64,000 bases of DNA from Nannochloris sp. 'desiccata' (lineage: Eukaryota > Chlorophyta > Trebouxiophyceae > Chlorellales > Chlorellaceae). Shown here piece after piece: positions 53,523-64,000 of this stretch (position 1 is the stretch's first letter; each line of letters starts with the position of its first letter). Position numbers and translations under genes: made by a program. The stretch spans positions 992,001 to 1,056,000 of the forward strand of contig JAGTXX020000010.1 of assembly GCA_019044685.2 (NCBI GenBank). Reading direction: 5' to 3'. The notes under the pieces were generated by a model that worked only from the letters and a program-made list of their open reading frames with translations, had not been told where the DNA came from and made no database searches.

Positions 53523-56435
53523 CTATTCTGAAAGGTCTCCAGTAAGGTCAATCACAATTTCTTCTTGATGATCTTGTTGGGGCCTTTGTCTCCGATTTCT
53601 GCGACTTGATACTGCTGGTGGCGGTGATGGTCTGTGCTCTTCCTCTTCCTCATCATGCTGTTCTTCCGATGCACTAGAAGAAACTGGCGTCACTAAGTTA
53701 ATCACCTCTGCTTTCTCTTCTTCTTCTGTTGTAGCAGCAGCAGTTGTTGCATCTCGACCACCACCACCACCCCCAGCAGCAAACAATCGACCGAGTTCAG
53801 CACCACGTTGCCTCGTACGCTCGAGCCGTGCAGCTCTTTCTTCCTCTGTCATTGCTCCTAACCGTTCTGCTTCTGCAAGTAGACGTGCTTTCCTCTTTTC
53901 AATTAAACTTTTTAAAGTTTTTAAATTTTCCGATTCTGGCACGACACGCCCGCTGCCAAGAAGATGATTAGTATCAGCAGGAGTGCTACTACGGTGTTTT
54001 TTTGAAGGAGAAAGAGAAACTCCTTCATCTAATTGTAATTCGGGTTCTTCTAGTTGTTTTTGTTTCACTTGCGGCGTTGATCGCATAGTTCTCGATGGGT
54101 CTTCGTGACTTAGCACCCCTCGACCGCTGCCGCTCGCACCATCAGCTTTAGTAGTACCCTTCTTTGTAACCCCAGGAGACACCAATCGAACTGCTTCTTC
54201 TTCTATTCTACCTTTTACCGTAGTATCTCGTCGTTGCTGCACTAAGTATCGATCAATAGAGCCTGGCGCCGGTGGCATATTCCATTGATCCTGGTGGTGG
54301 CGGTGTCGAGGGTGGCCAGTAGGGGTATTCAACAGACTTTTTGCAAGATTACGTGGTCTAGAAGGCGTAGAAGCAACTTGCTGCTGTTTCTTGTTTCTAA
54401 CGCCATCACTTCCACCAGCTGCTCGTCTTCGTGCAGTTGCAGGAGTAGCACGACTCCCTTTCTCTAAAAATGCTGCTTCCAATTCTGGCCATTTTTCACG
54501 TATCAAACTCATTCTAACGCCTCTATGGTTCTTTCCCAGATCTGAAGCAAGCCATTGTCCATCAAATACACCTAAGTCGATACCTTCAGCATTGTCTATC
54601 GGCCTCTGTGTAGCAAAATCATCATTTGTATACAAGGATTCATCACCATTTGGGGAAGAAAGCAATATATCTGCTGCCCTAGCTACCCCAGATCCAGAAT
54701 TACTTCTCAATGGTTTTAAACGAGTACCAAAATTTTCTATATCAACCCCTGCAACACGTTCAAATTCTACTAGGTAACGCCATTGGGTACCGGGAACGCC
54801 ACTGCCCTGAATTTTTTTAATTATCTTCGGTATAAATTCTACTTGAGTACCATTTCTTTGTCTTCTAGAAGTATCGACCCCATTAGGACCAAAACTATAT
54901 GCAGTACTAGTGATATTGAGATTAGTGGTATGAGAAGGCGGGTGCCGTAAGTCCCATTCCATTAATGCAGGGATCATTTTCGAGCGCAAAGTTGACTGAT
55001 CCCAATCCAGCGCCCCACCAAGAGTACTCCCACTCTTTTTTTGCAAAGAAGTAATAGCTTGATGGACACCCTTCACATTAGGTCGGTGTAACCAGGTCAA
55101 TTTCTCACCAGGTAGAATATTACGTAATATCATTTCATGTTCAACTGCATGGCCAGCTGCTTCTGCTTCTAGTAGGTAGACAGCAACAGCATCTCGTGCG
55201 CGCTGTGCTACGTCTGGCTCAGCACGTGCTTTGGTAGCGACACGTTCAGCGAGCCGGTCGTTTGCTCTAAGATGGAAGGCACATTGACATTCTCCTAATT
55301 GAGGTATGCATCCTTGATTTTGTTGACTAGAATGAGTACGACAAGTACTTGGCACAGCAGGCGGACAGCAAGGACATGGGTTCCTCGCACTGTGCGCTTT
55401 AATTCTATTGACATTTCCACCTTCATGCTTGCATTGCAGACACCCTGTACACTTTACCAAGCTAGTTAAACTAAGATCTGGCTCACTATTCAATAAAACT
55501 TCAAATCTATCCAAAATAGTTTTGTCGTCGGTACACCCAGTTAATAATTTTTTAACAAGAGCCATAGCACCGACACCTCCAATACCTTGTGCACCGCTTT
55601 CATCATAATCACAACCACATAATACGGCGAAAAGGCCCAAAGCGTGCCTTCCAGAACCAGGAGCAGTGAGGCCTAGGTGGTTACGAACAGCTTCTAAAGT
55701 GCATTTTGTAACTTGACAGTTCTTTTCTTGAGTTCCCGAGAGTTTCACTACTGGGTAGACAACTTCTGCACCGAATAAAAGAGTATCTCCATCAAATGAA
55801 GCGACTCCATCTACGAGTCCTGCTGTACAAAGAGCAGCACAGGTAGCTTCTGCTTCTCCGGGAGCTTGCATCACTGGCAAGCCTAAAGCTTCCAGGACAG
55901 CTGCTACTTGTTGAGAAGAACGGATAAACTGAGTCGGACCCATCGCTGCTGCTGCAACGTTGTTGTATGAATTAATACGGCCATTATTTGTTGTTCCTCC
56001 CCTTCCTTCACCGCCTATGCTGTCGTAAAGGCGGCGATGTTGGGCGGCTTTCTTTTCAGCTGGGGCGAGGCCTTCGATGACAAAAACGGGAGTTATTCCG
56101 AAGCGAAGCCAGTGAATAGCCTATAATTATTTGAAGAAGAGAATTATAGTCGGTTCGGTTTTACTTTTTAGTTGAAGAATTAATAGGAAAAAGAAACGAG
56201 AAAGAATCAAACCTACTCTCTCAAAGGCGACCTTTGCTGCCGCTTCTACTTGGTTGCAATGAGGTATTAATGCAAGCTGTTCCCCCGCTTGCATGATCCA
56301 CATAGAGAGATCGATTGCCAATACTTTTCCTTCCATCTCTGCTGCTATAGCTGGCACATCGGTAGGGTTTTGACCACTCCACTGCTGTATCAGATTCGCT
56401 CCGTTAATTAATTGCCACAAGCTTTTGACACCCAT
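53523..56435 (-). CDS. GEN1: GEN1/SEND1-type Holliday-junction resolvase (XPG/Rad2 family)
   Basis: Exons 56435-56217 and 56120-53523 splice in frame to 938 residues. N-XPG starts MGVKSLWQLI with LAIDLSMWIMQ. The I domain has VMQAPGEAEATCAAL and FDGDTLLFGA (GEN1 often has a DGD at this point). The helix-hairpin-helix region has LCGCDYDESGAQGIGGVGAM. A Cys-rich segment at about 297-353 follows, a feature also of animal GEN1. A chromo-like stretch (VEFIPKIIKKI...WRYLVEFERVAGVDIE) comes next. The rest is a disordered basic and acidic tail with a coiled coil near 840. GEN1 cuts four-way junctions symmetrically in recombination repair and meiosis. The tail has Glu/Gln-rich runs. Confidence 0.85.
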
Positions 56436-57003
56436 CGTATTACTCCTTGAATAACTTCAAATCAATTTTAAAAATATTGGGAGGGTTCAACAAGTTGAAT
56501 AAAAGAGATATTTAGGTGCTTCAATTTCAGGTCGTTGGAATCTCGACCAATGGCCCGTGATCTGAGCCTTCCAGAATCATAGATTTGCAATCTATACATA
56601 TTAATTAGTAAACGCACGCATGAATACTGCTGACGAGCCCTTAAATCTCTTTTTGGGGCTGGAAAAAATAATGAGAGCTCCGATGCGGCGTGCATGCTTT
56701 GCTGTTTTCAGCCCTATTCTATCATATATTTATTTAATGCATTAAATGCCAGTATAGAGCTGGCTATTGTTCCAAGAAGACTAGAGTCGTCTATTATACG
56801 GGATTTGGGGAGCACAAACAAGCAGGGAAAAAAGGAGAGTTGACCCAGTCAGAATATAAAAAATAATCTCCACCCGCTTCAACCTCACTTCAGGGGAAAA
56901 TACAAAACAAGGAGAACAAACAGAGCAGCCCAAACAATAGATTTTTTTATTTTTCACAAAATTCTCCTCTCACACTAAGACAGCTACTAAACAAATCAAC
57001 TAA
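56436..57003. other. Intergenic, no gene seen
   Basis: 570 bases between the GEN1-type start and the 3' end of the carrier gene. Contains GEN1's likely promoter. Confidence 0.4.
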
Positions 57004-58278
57004 TCAGTCAGAGATTCGTATTTCAGCGCCCAAAATTTCTTTAACCTGCTCATACGTCACAAACGCAATCGCAATGGATGGCACCACCTTCATATAATTC
57101 GGTGCTAATCCCTTGAACAAGGCCCCAACTCCTTCCTCTTTCACTGTCCTCATAAAACAATCCATCATCCCTCTGTACGCTACTGCATGGCCATGATCAG
57201 CATGCAATCCTTGAGCTCCTTGCCAGCCAGAGACTTGCAACCGCCGTCGTACTACGTCAAAGGGATATGCTACAGTCTGCCCAGTCGTACCAGCAAGAGC
57301 TCCACACCCTAATCTCGTCGCAATAGTCAAATCTCGCTCATCCCTGCATCCGTACAACTTGATTAATTTATCTTTCAATGTTTCATACACTGCAAAATTA
57401 AGACCCACATAGGGGACAACGCCAATCACAGATGGCAGCCACCCCCGCCATAATGCCAATACGCCTTCTTCAGCAACAATGCATCTAGTAGCGTGGAGCA
57501 TACCACGGTACTGCTGGTTTGTACCTTCTTGAATAGTGATACGCCCCCGTACCATATCCATTGGGTAGGTGGCAGACATTCCTATGATGCCTGCCCCGGC
57601 ACCAGCACCGAGGCGCATTAATGGTGTTAATTGCCCATCACCGCCATTGTCAATTAAATAATGGGCGATTTTACGGCTAAATTGCTCATATGTCATGAAT
57701 TTAATGGCCGAATTGGGGAAAATACGGATGCAATTAAGGCCATTTCCTTTAAAAAGTCCCCTAACACCGTCTGTTCTCCACATGTGAGATATGCCTTGCC
57801 CAATGCCTGTGTAGACTTTATCGTTACCTTGGATTTGCATAAGGATTTTAAGTCGTTCTAGAGGAGCGACTGCTGTCCGACTCCTGTAAAGATTCAAAAG
57901 AGAAGGAGAAAGAATAAGTATGCCTTATAAAAGAGGCAGCCAGTGGGGCGGAGGGATGAAAAGTATTAATGACAATGAACTTTTGCAAATAAAATATGGC
58001 ATTGTTGGGTGCGATCAAGGCTTACACTGCTCCTGCTACTCCTCCTGCTACTAATGATTTAGTGATCTGCATTGAGAAAAGGATTTAACACATAGTAAAT
58101 AAGCTGGTATGTGTGGGGGAATGATGAAATCGACTCGAAGCAAATTGCAGGGCATTTTACGCGCCTGTGCCCATGACAGATGTCGTCGCTCTTTATCTGA
58201 CATGCTACTTTGTGTTGATTTAATTTCGATCTTGTCTTCCACAGCCCCTGTTTCCAAAGCTCCAACTTGAGTTTGCAT
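57004..58278 (-). CDS. Mitochondrial carrier family protein, adenine-nucleotide/CoA type
   Basis: Exons 58278-58135 (tentative), 58066-58026 and 57883-57004 are in phase. Three repeats carry PLERLKILMQ, PMDMVRGRI and PFDVVRRRL (PxD/ExxK/R motifs) and six helices. The opening ITKSLVAGGVAGAVSRT is assembled across a 41-base exon and fits the plant ADNT1 / animal SLC25A42 branch that moves adenine nucleotides or CoA. A functional match to one of these is inference. The first exon (start MQTQVGALETG, acidic) has a poor donor (GTCGAT), so the N terminus is uncertain. Confidence 0.82.
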
Positions 58279-58785
58279 GAGTTGCTCAGGGGTAAAAGCA
58301 GGGAAAATTTAGAGATAACAACCACGCAAGGACCGAGACCCAAAAATATCTAGGTATGATCAATACGTTGCCGTGCTCTGATTCTCTATGTAACAGTCGA
58401 AAATGTAGATTGCAGTCTCGAAACAAGCAGCAAATGACCTGAAGTGCCAAGTCCCTGCAGCCTTGGTATAACTACTCTCGCGGGGCTTCTGCACCCACGA
58501 TTGTAAAAATTAACTGCAGGGCGATAAGAAGCATCTCTGCATCTCCCTGGCCTTTTGTGCTCAAGTCCAGACTCAAATTATCTTTCTAATTCGCCGGGCT
58601 AGAGGGTGTAAATGCAACCTAGCGCATTTTTTCCTACTAATTCTTCTATCAAACACTTGAAAACCAACTCCGATACTAAGGAAGTTGCTGAAGACGTTGC
58701 ATTGCACTCATGAACACTTTTCTGAATCTCTCAAATTCCTCGGTTTAAAAAACGGCGCCAATTTTCATATTAATTTCCTTTGAAA
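58279..58785. other. Divergent intergenic region, no gene seen
   Basis: Promoters of the carrier (minus) and MnmG (plus) must lie here. Nothing else recognised. Confidence 0.4.
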
Positions 58786-61101
58786 ATGGAGTGTGTCATG
58801 AGTTCATTGTGGCTGGGACTTGAGACTGCTCATAGAGCTCGGCGTACGCCTCCTAGCCTGACCGCTCAAATTCCTTTCATTTCTGTGGCTAGATGCCACC
58901 GCCAAAGCTTAAACAAAAACACTTTCCCCCCTTCTAGACCTATCCAGCCCCACTGCCGTCCACTTCAAGCTGCTTCCGGAGATTCTCAGACACCCACTAT
59001 CTCTACATCTGCAGCACAGAGCTCAGAACCTTGGTGGCACGAAGAAGATTATGATGTCGTAGTAGTCGGCGCTGGTCATGCAGGCTGTGAAGCAGCACTC
59101 GCTTCTGCCCGTCTCGGTGCTAAAACTCTACTTTTAACACTAAATTTAGACCGTATTGCATGGCAACCATGCAATCCTGCTGTAGGGGGACCAGCAAAAT
59201 CTCAGCTTGTCCACGAAGTCGATGCCCTTGGTGGTGAAATTGGCAAAATGGCTGATCGTTGTGCATTACAAAAGCGAGTCCTTAATCGCTCCAAAGGGCC
59301 TGCGGTATGGGCTCTCCGTGCTCAAACAGATAAAATCGAATATGCTGCAGAAATGAGAAAAGTATTAGAAGAAACTCCAGGGCTGCACATTAGAGAAGGC
59401 ATGGTGACGGGGATTGAATTAGATAGCAACGAAGCTGTATGTGGGGTGACTACCTATTTTGGAGTGTCATATAAATGCAAAGGTGCTGTATTAACCACAG
59501 GTACCTTTATGAATGGCCAAATTTGGGTTGGACGTGCTACTATGGCTGCTGGCCGAGCAGGGGAAGCACCCTCGACAGGATTGACGGAGAATCTTGTTGC
59601 TCTAGGTTTCGAGACTGATAGATTGAAAACTGGGACTCCAGCACGTGTGGATCGTCGTTCTATTGATTTTACGCACTTAGAGGAACAGCCTGGTGATGAA
59701 GATTTGCGGTGGTTTAGTTTCGACACGTCAGTGCACATCCCCCGTCCTCAACTTTCTTGTTATCTTACCCACACCACTGCTGAAACCCACCGCATCCTCA
59801 GAGATAACCTACATGAAACTCCCGTGTATGGTGGTTGGATTGACTCTAAAGGACCACGATATTGCCCTTCTATTGAAGACAAAATAGTACGATTTGCTGA
59901 TAAAGAAAGTCATCAGGTATTTTTAGAACCAGAAGGGCGTTCAACACCTGAAATTTACGTTCAAGGATTCTCTACAGGCCTACCTGAACGATTACAGTTG
60001 CAATTAGTGCGCAGCTTACCTGGTCTTGAAAAAGCAGTAATGCTGCGTGCTGCCTATGCTGTTGAATACGACTATCTACCTGCCCACCAATGCCACGCAT
60101 CTTTAGAAACAAAACGAATTCAAGGATTGTTCTTTTCCGGTCAGTTAAATGGAACCACTGGATATGAAGAAGCTGCAGCACAGGGCTTAGTTGCTGGAAT
60201 GAACGCTGCTCGACGTGCCGCGGGGCAAGATACTTTTGTATTACCTCGAGAATCGTCCTATATAGGCACTTTAATTGATGATTTAGTAACAAAGGACCTT
60301 AGAGAACCTTATAGAATGCTGACATCTCGTTCTGAATATAGGTTGGTATTAAGAGGAGATAACGCTGATAGAAGATTAACGCCATTGGGTAGAGAACTAG
60401 GCCTTGTTGATGATCGACGATGGTCAATGTTTGAAGCAAAAATGGCACGAATAGCATCTGAAGAATCAAGATTAGCTGGTGTGAGAGTCCAGCCAGAGAG
60501 TGACGTTGCTCTGGCTGGAGCAGAAGTTTCCGGACAAGCAGTGTCTGGATTGGTTACCTTGGCAGAGTTATTAAGAAGGCCTCATGTTCATTATAGCTTA
60601 CTAGAAACCCATGGGCATGGCTCTCCTACTACTAGTAGTGATAGTTCTAATAATGATCTCTCTTCGATATTAACGAACGCTGAAAAGGAAGCTGTAGAAA
60701 TCGAGATCAAGTACTCTGGTTTTATTCGGCGCCAAGAAAAACAGCTCGCTTCAGTCGTATCAAAGCACTCTAAACGTTTACCTGATGATTTAGATTATCA
60801 CAGCATAATAACGTTATCTAAGGAAGCGAGAGAAAAACTGTCTAAAGTGCGTCCACGTGATATTGGGCAAGCGACCAGAATTGGTGGAGTGAATCCTTCA
60901 GATATTTCTAATTTGTTGGTCCATTTGGAGACGAGAAGACGTGGGGTAGCGGCAGCAGCGACGAGGGAGAAGCAATTGAGTCAAAAACAGATGAGAAAGC
61001 AAATGGCAGCTCAGGCGATGAAGGAAATGGAAGCAGGAGAAGAAGGGGAGAGAGGAGTAGCTACGATTGAAGCTGAAGCTGAGCCAGCCGTGGTGGTGTA
61101 G
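58786..61101 (+). CDS. mnmG: MnmG (GidA) tRNA-modifying enzyme, organellar
   Basis: A single exon of 771 residues from the ATG at 58786. The first 85 residues are a transit peptide (Arg/Ser/Thr-rich). The FAD domain has [24 protein letters not shown], then [56 protein letters not shown] and [13 protein letters not shown]. The C-terminal tRNA-binding helices contain [20 protein letters not shown] and [13 protein letters not shown]. With MnmE it puts a (carboxymethyl)aminomethyl or taurine-type group on U34 of organelle tRNAs. Protein length is about 640 in bacteria, so the extra comes from the transit peptide, a Ser/Asn insert near 625 and a charged tail. Confidence 0.95.
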   Translation: MECVMSSLWLGLETAHRARRTPPSLTAQIPFISVARCHRQSLNKNTFPPSRPIQPHCRPLQAASGDSQTPTISTSAAQSSEPWWHEEDYDVVVVGAGHAGCEAALASARLGAKTLLLTLNLDRIAWQPCNPAVGGPAKSQLVHEVDALGGEIGKMADRCALQKRVLNRSKGPAVWALRAQTDKIEYAAEMRKVLEETPGLHIREGMVTGIELDSNEAVCGVTTYFGVSYKCKGAVLTTGTFMNGQIWVGRATMAAGRAGEAPSTGLTENLVALGFETDRLKTGTPARVDRRSIDFTHLEEQPGDEDLRWFSFDTSVHIPRPQLSCYLTHTTAETHRILRDNLHETPVYGGWIDSKGPRYCPSIEDKIVRFADKESHQVFLEPEGRSTPEIYVQGFSTGLPERLQLQLVRSLPGLEKAVMLRAAYAVEYDYLPAHQCHASLETKRIQGLFFSGQLNGTTGYEEAAAQGLVAGMNAARRAAGQDTFVLPRESSYIGTLIDDLVTKDLREPYRMLTSRSEYRLVLRGDNADRRLTPLGRELGLVDDRRWSMFEAKMARIASEESRLAGVRVQPESDVALAGAEVSGQAVSGLVTLAELLRRPHVHYSLLETHGHGSPTTSSDSSNNDLSSILTNAEKEAVEIEIKYSGFIRRQEKQLASVVSKHSKRLPDDLDYHSIITLSKEAREKLSKVRPRDIGQATRIGGVNPSDISNLLVHLETRRRGVAAAATREKQLSQKQMRKQMAAQAMKEMEAGEEGERGVATIEAEAEPAVVV

Positions 61102-61333
61102 AAAGCAATATTGAAAGAAAAAAAGTTGATTTTTAGCAGAATTTTGCCTCAGCCTACTATGTAATAATAACGATCACTAACAAAGAGGTTATTTACAAAA
61201 AAAACAGTTTGCAATGCTTTATCAAAGGTATGCTCAACTCAAAGGTTTACAAAGTATAAAAATCTGTGCACTCTCAGAAGTAAAATGGGAGAAGAACCAC
61301 CCGCCTCTTGAGTTATTCTTCATTTAAAATTCT

Positions 61334-62396
61334 CTACTCCAACTCCTTTAAGAAATCTTCTTCGTCAACAAACACCACCTTCCATCCATCAGGATCAGTC
61401 ACAGCAGTAATTTTTGTCCCAATACCAGGCACAGGACCAGGCTCTCTCGTCACAGTACCACCTGCAGATTTTACTTGCTCTGCCGTTTTGTAGACATCTT
61501 TTGTTGAGATCGCGACCTGAGCATACGCATTGCCTCTATCATATTCAGTTTTACCCCAATTATACGTTAATTCAAACACACAAGTATCATTTTCATCGCC
61601 ATACCCTAAGAATGCCAAAGTGTACTTGTATTCAGGATTCTCTCTGGTTCTTAACAACTTCATGCCCAAGACTTCGGTGTAAAATTTAATCGATCTGTCC
61701 AAATCACCGACACGAAGCATGACTTGAGCTAGGGGTTCGCGGATGGAACCTTCACGGCCGATGAGCTCCCAGGAATACCCGGTAGGGTCTTTGACAAAGG
61801 CGATGGTGGTTTTACCGCCCTTGACTGGACCTGGCTCACGAGAGACCACGCCATTCTTTGCTTTAACGGCATCAACTGTTTTGTAAACATCATTAACTGC
61901 AATCCCAAAATGGCCAAATCCAGAACCAAGATCATACTCTTCGACGTCATAATTGTAGGTCAACCTATTAGTCAATGGATGAGAGAGAAAGTAGTAAGAA
62001 TTAATCAGCATATTCAAACAAAGCAAAGAGGAAACAGCGGGGTAGCTACTTTTATATAAAATACATTGTTTTTTTAACTTACTCAATCGCAAAATGGGTT
62101 GTTTCAGGGCCAAATCCTAGAAATGCATTACTGTACTTCTCATCAGGGATATCTCTATACCTGAGCAATTGCATTCCAAAGCAATCTTGCATATATTTAA
62201 TATACTCATCCATGTTGCCAACACGATAAACGGCATGGAGCATCCTACGCTCATCCTGTTTGGCCCAGTCAGCAGCAGATGCGTTGACTGATACTGACAT
62301 TCTTCTGGCGCGTGGTGGTGATCTGGAGATGGTAGGTTTTAAAAAGGTTGCTGGACGGCAAACTGCCTGTTGCAAAGAGATCGCAGCAACTCGCAT
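61334..62396 (-). CDS. GLX1: Glyoxalase I (lactoylglutathione lyase), two-domain, plastid-type
   Basis: Exons 62396-62083 and 61964-61334 splice in frame to 314 residues. A transit-like start (QAVCRPATFLKPTISRSPPRARRMSVSVNA) precedes two VOC domains, each with a MLHAVYRVGN or VMLRVGD start, FxxCFGMQLL / YTEVLGMKLL, and metal-binding Glu in FAIELTYN and FELTYN. It converts methylglyoxal-glutathione hemithioacetal to S-lactoylglutathione. Plant plastid Glyoxalase I has the same tandem layout of about 290 residues. The duplicated half contains DPTGYSWELIGR and DPDGWKVVFVDE. An extra ATG upstream at 62474 would add 26 residues but lacks support. Confidence 0.92.
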
Positions 62397-62770
62397 GAGA
62401 AGGTTGGATTGCACCTCGGCTGGTCTGCCAGGTACAAATAGAGGGAGGGATATATTTATTCGTATGATAAACAATGCTGGGAAATGTGTGGATGGTGTGG
62501 ATCACCAATATTTGGCTCTCTAAAACGAAGCAGGAGAAGCCCAGCACCAGCATGGCTGTTTGGAAACAGTCATCTGGGTTTTGGGAAAGGTGGAAATTGG
62601 TGCAGGAGCAGAAAGGCGCAGGAAAAGCAGCCATGCCCCCTCATATATTTAAAGTTCGGGTTTATCTCGCTTAATTTCTGGCGTCTTCACGGAGACTAGA
62701 AACACCGTGGGGCCGATTGGCTCGAACCTGGCCGAAAAACTTGTCAGATCTTAGATCTAAAATTGTTGGA
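62397..62770. promoter_or_regulatory. Upstream region of glyoxalase I, no gene seen
   Basis: 370 bases with the leader and promoter. No motif I can name. Confidence 0.3.
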
Positions 62771-62794
62771 GTATGGTCCATGGGGCGCCAACGA

Positions 62795-63330
62795 CCCGCC
62801 AGCCTGATCTACAGCAGAAAAGCGCCACTGCAACTTGCGCAGATTTGCATTTTTGCTTTTCGTCCTGTGCTATTTTGCGGCGGTGCAAAAACGAGCAGAA
62901 AAGTGCCGCCCTGCACCGCCGCAAATTTGCACCAGTGCCGAAAAGCGCCGTCTGGATCTGCGCAAAATTACACAGAACTCAATTAACAGCAATAACATGG
63001 CTATAATTCAAATCCTATTAAGAATATCAGCAAACTAATGGCATATTCGGCCGTTTCAGGCAAAAGTAGGGGGGTAGAAATATTAGCTCTAAACGGCGCT
63101 CTTCCTACCTTCTCTTTTCTTTCTTTCTTTCTTTTCTTTCTTTCTTCCAAGTTGTACGAAAACAGTATACGAAAAGAAAGGGGGAATTGTACTACACACA
63201 GACGCTTTTTTGTATCTTTTTGCACTGGCGCAGTTCTGCACCGCCGCCGACAGGTACAATTTTGCACCAGTGCATCTCGCCCTGTGCTTATCTGCAGCAA
63301 TGCAGAAAGTCACAGAAAAGAACGAGCGTG
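62795..63330. repeat. Degenerate GC-rich inverted/tandem repeat cluster
   Basis: Words such as TTGCACCAGTGC, CTGCACCGCCGC and GCAGAAAAG recur between 62810-62990 and 63215-63330, partly in reverse orientation (TTTTGCGGCGGTGC against GCACCGCCGCAAA). A CTTT-rich tract lies between (63100-63150). It behaves like a fold-back element or decayed repeat family. No coding content. Confidence 0.55.
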
Positions 63331-64000
63331 TATTACAACAAAAAAGCACAAGTGCATTCGGTTATACAGATCCGTGATCCAACAAAAAGCCGCAGAATCA
63401 TACATTTCCAAAACCCAGATGAGTGGGAAACACTCTTGGAAACTCTGGGAAACGGGCAAGATCCTCCTTAAGTTTGTTCTATATTATTTTAGTACTTCTG
63501 GGAAACACAGCGGACCCTTGGGAAACAGGCGATGCCCCCTCTCAGACCTTTTTCATGGCCGTGATCTTCACCGCCATTATCGAGACCAGACTTCCAACAA
63601 TGTAATACCCTACGGCTTGATCTGCCACCCCAGAAGATAGAGATATGATACATATCGCGATGTATCTCCCAGAGAAGGGTCTTTGGCTTCACAGGCCGAT
63701 CTGCAACACCTTGCTCGGGCAGCCTTTGGCGCCTTTGCAACCTCTCTGCCCGCTCTCTGCACAAGAATAATTAATTCTTGTTTTATCCTGGCACCCTTGA
63801 TATCAGGTATCGGAGAGGTTTGGAGAAAGTGAAGGGCTGCCGCCATCCAGCCCCTTCTCTGCCCAGCAGGGGGCCTGCCCACTGCGGACCGGCCCCTGCA
63901 GCGAACAGCAATGCAGGAAAAAGTGAAGGGCAATAAATTAATTAATTGCACTTTTTAATATCCTTTTTTAAATGAAACAATTGCCAGTAAATGAAATGGA
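63331..64000. other. Gene-free end of window
   Basis: No exon, RNA or known repeat found. GGGAAACACxxxxGGAAAC-like words recur around 63425-63520. The right edge is AT-rich. Confidence 0.35.

Noticed and set aside
53523..56435. Cys cluster in the GEN1-type protein as a novel insertion
   Set aside because: A Cys-rich segment at this place is also known from animal GEN1, so it supports the family rather than being new.
63038..63640. 200-codon plus-strand frame at the window end
   Set aside because: Runs through CTTT repeats and the GC-rich repeat cluster; composition is not protein-like.

Overview
The window is nuclear DNA of a eukaryote, most likely a chlorophyte green alga. The coding genes are split by short GT-AG introns, mostly 45-170 bases. 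Several families are typical of Viridiplantae: an APEM9-like peroxisome protein, a GRIK/CaMKK-type kinase, an LPA1-like P-loop protein, a plastid NusG/pTAC13-like factor and the meiotic factor MTOPVIB. Secreted proteins carry Ser-Pro and Lys-Pro-rich linkers of the algal wall-glycoprotein kind. A selenocysteine tRNA and short CCCTAAA-type repeats fit the same assignment. No bacterial operon or plastid gene order is present. All family names come from reading motifs; no search was run.

Layout: 1-4.6 kb holds the tail of a gene and a degenerate tyrosine-recombinase (PAT/TOC1-like) retrotransposon with split direct repeats A1-ORFs-B1-A2-B2, then tRNA-Sec. 5-24 kb is gene-dense: GNAT acetyltransferase, starch-binding-type protein, APEM9-like, a small plastid-type protein, a very large kinase with a split cyclic-nucleotide-binding domain, MTOPVIB, an unknown protein, a class 3 lipase and a GH18 chitinase. 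23-34 kb has a SEN1-like helicase, a secreted beta-helix protein, an unknown mitochondrial-type protein and an LPA1-like protein. 34.4-41.3 kb is a transposon-rich block: an intact APE-type LINE with a perfect 39-bp target-site duplication, a 5'-truncated LINE remnant with zf-RVT finger on the minus strand, repeated 3'-tail fragments, telomere-like repeats and a strong 21-bp hairpin. An intron-containing tRNA-Asp follows. 42-62.5 kb is again gene-dense: NusG-like factor, an unknown three-exon gene, a double SnoaL-like protein, CDP-DAG synthase, mitochondrial Cpn10, subtilase, GEN1-type Holliday-junction resolvase, mitochondrial carrier, MnmG and glyoxalase I. The last 1.5 kb is repeat-rich and shows no gene.

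Functionally this is ordinary nuclear housekeeping mixed with organelle maintenance (MnmG, Cpn10, NusG-like, APEM9) and extracellular hydrolases (chitinase, lipase, subtilase, beta-helix protein). MTOPVIB starts meiotic double-strand breaks and GEN1 can resolve the resulting junctions, so the organism probably has a sexual cycle. The most unusual items are the split-repeat retroelement, the split CNB-domain kinase, and the two special tRNA genes.
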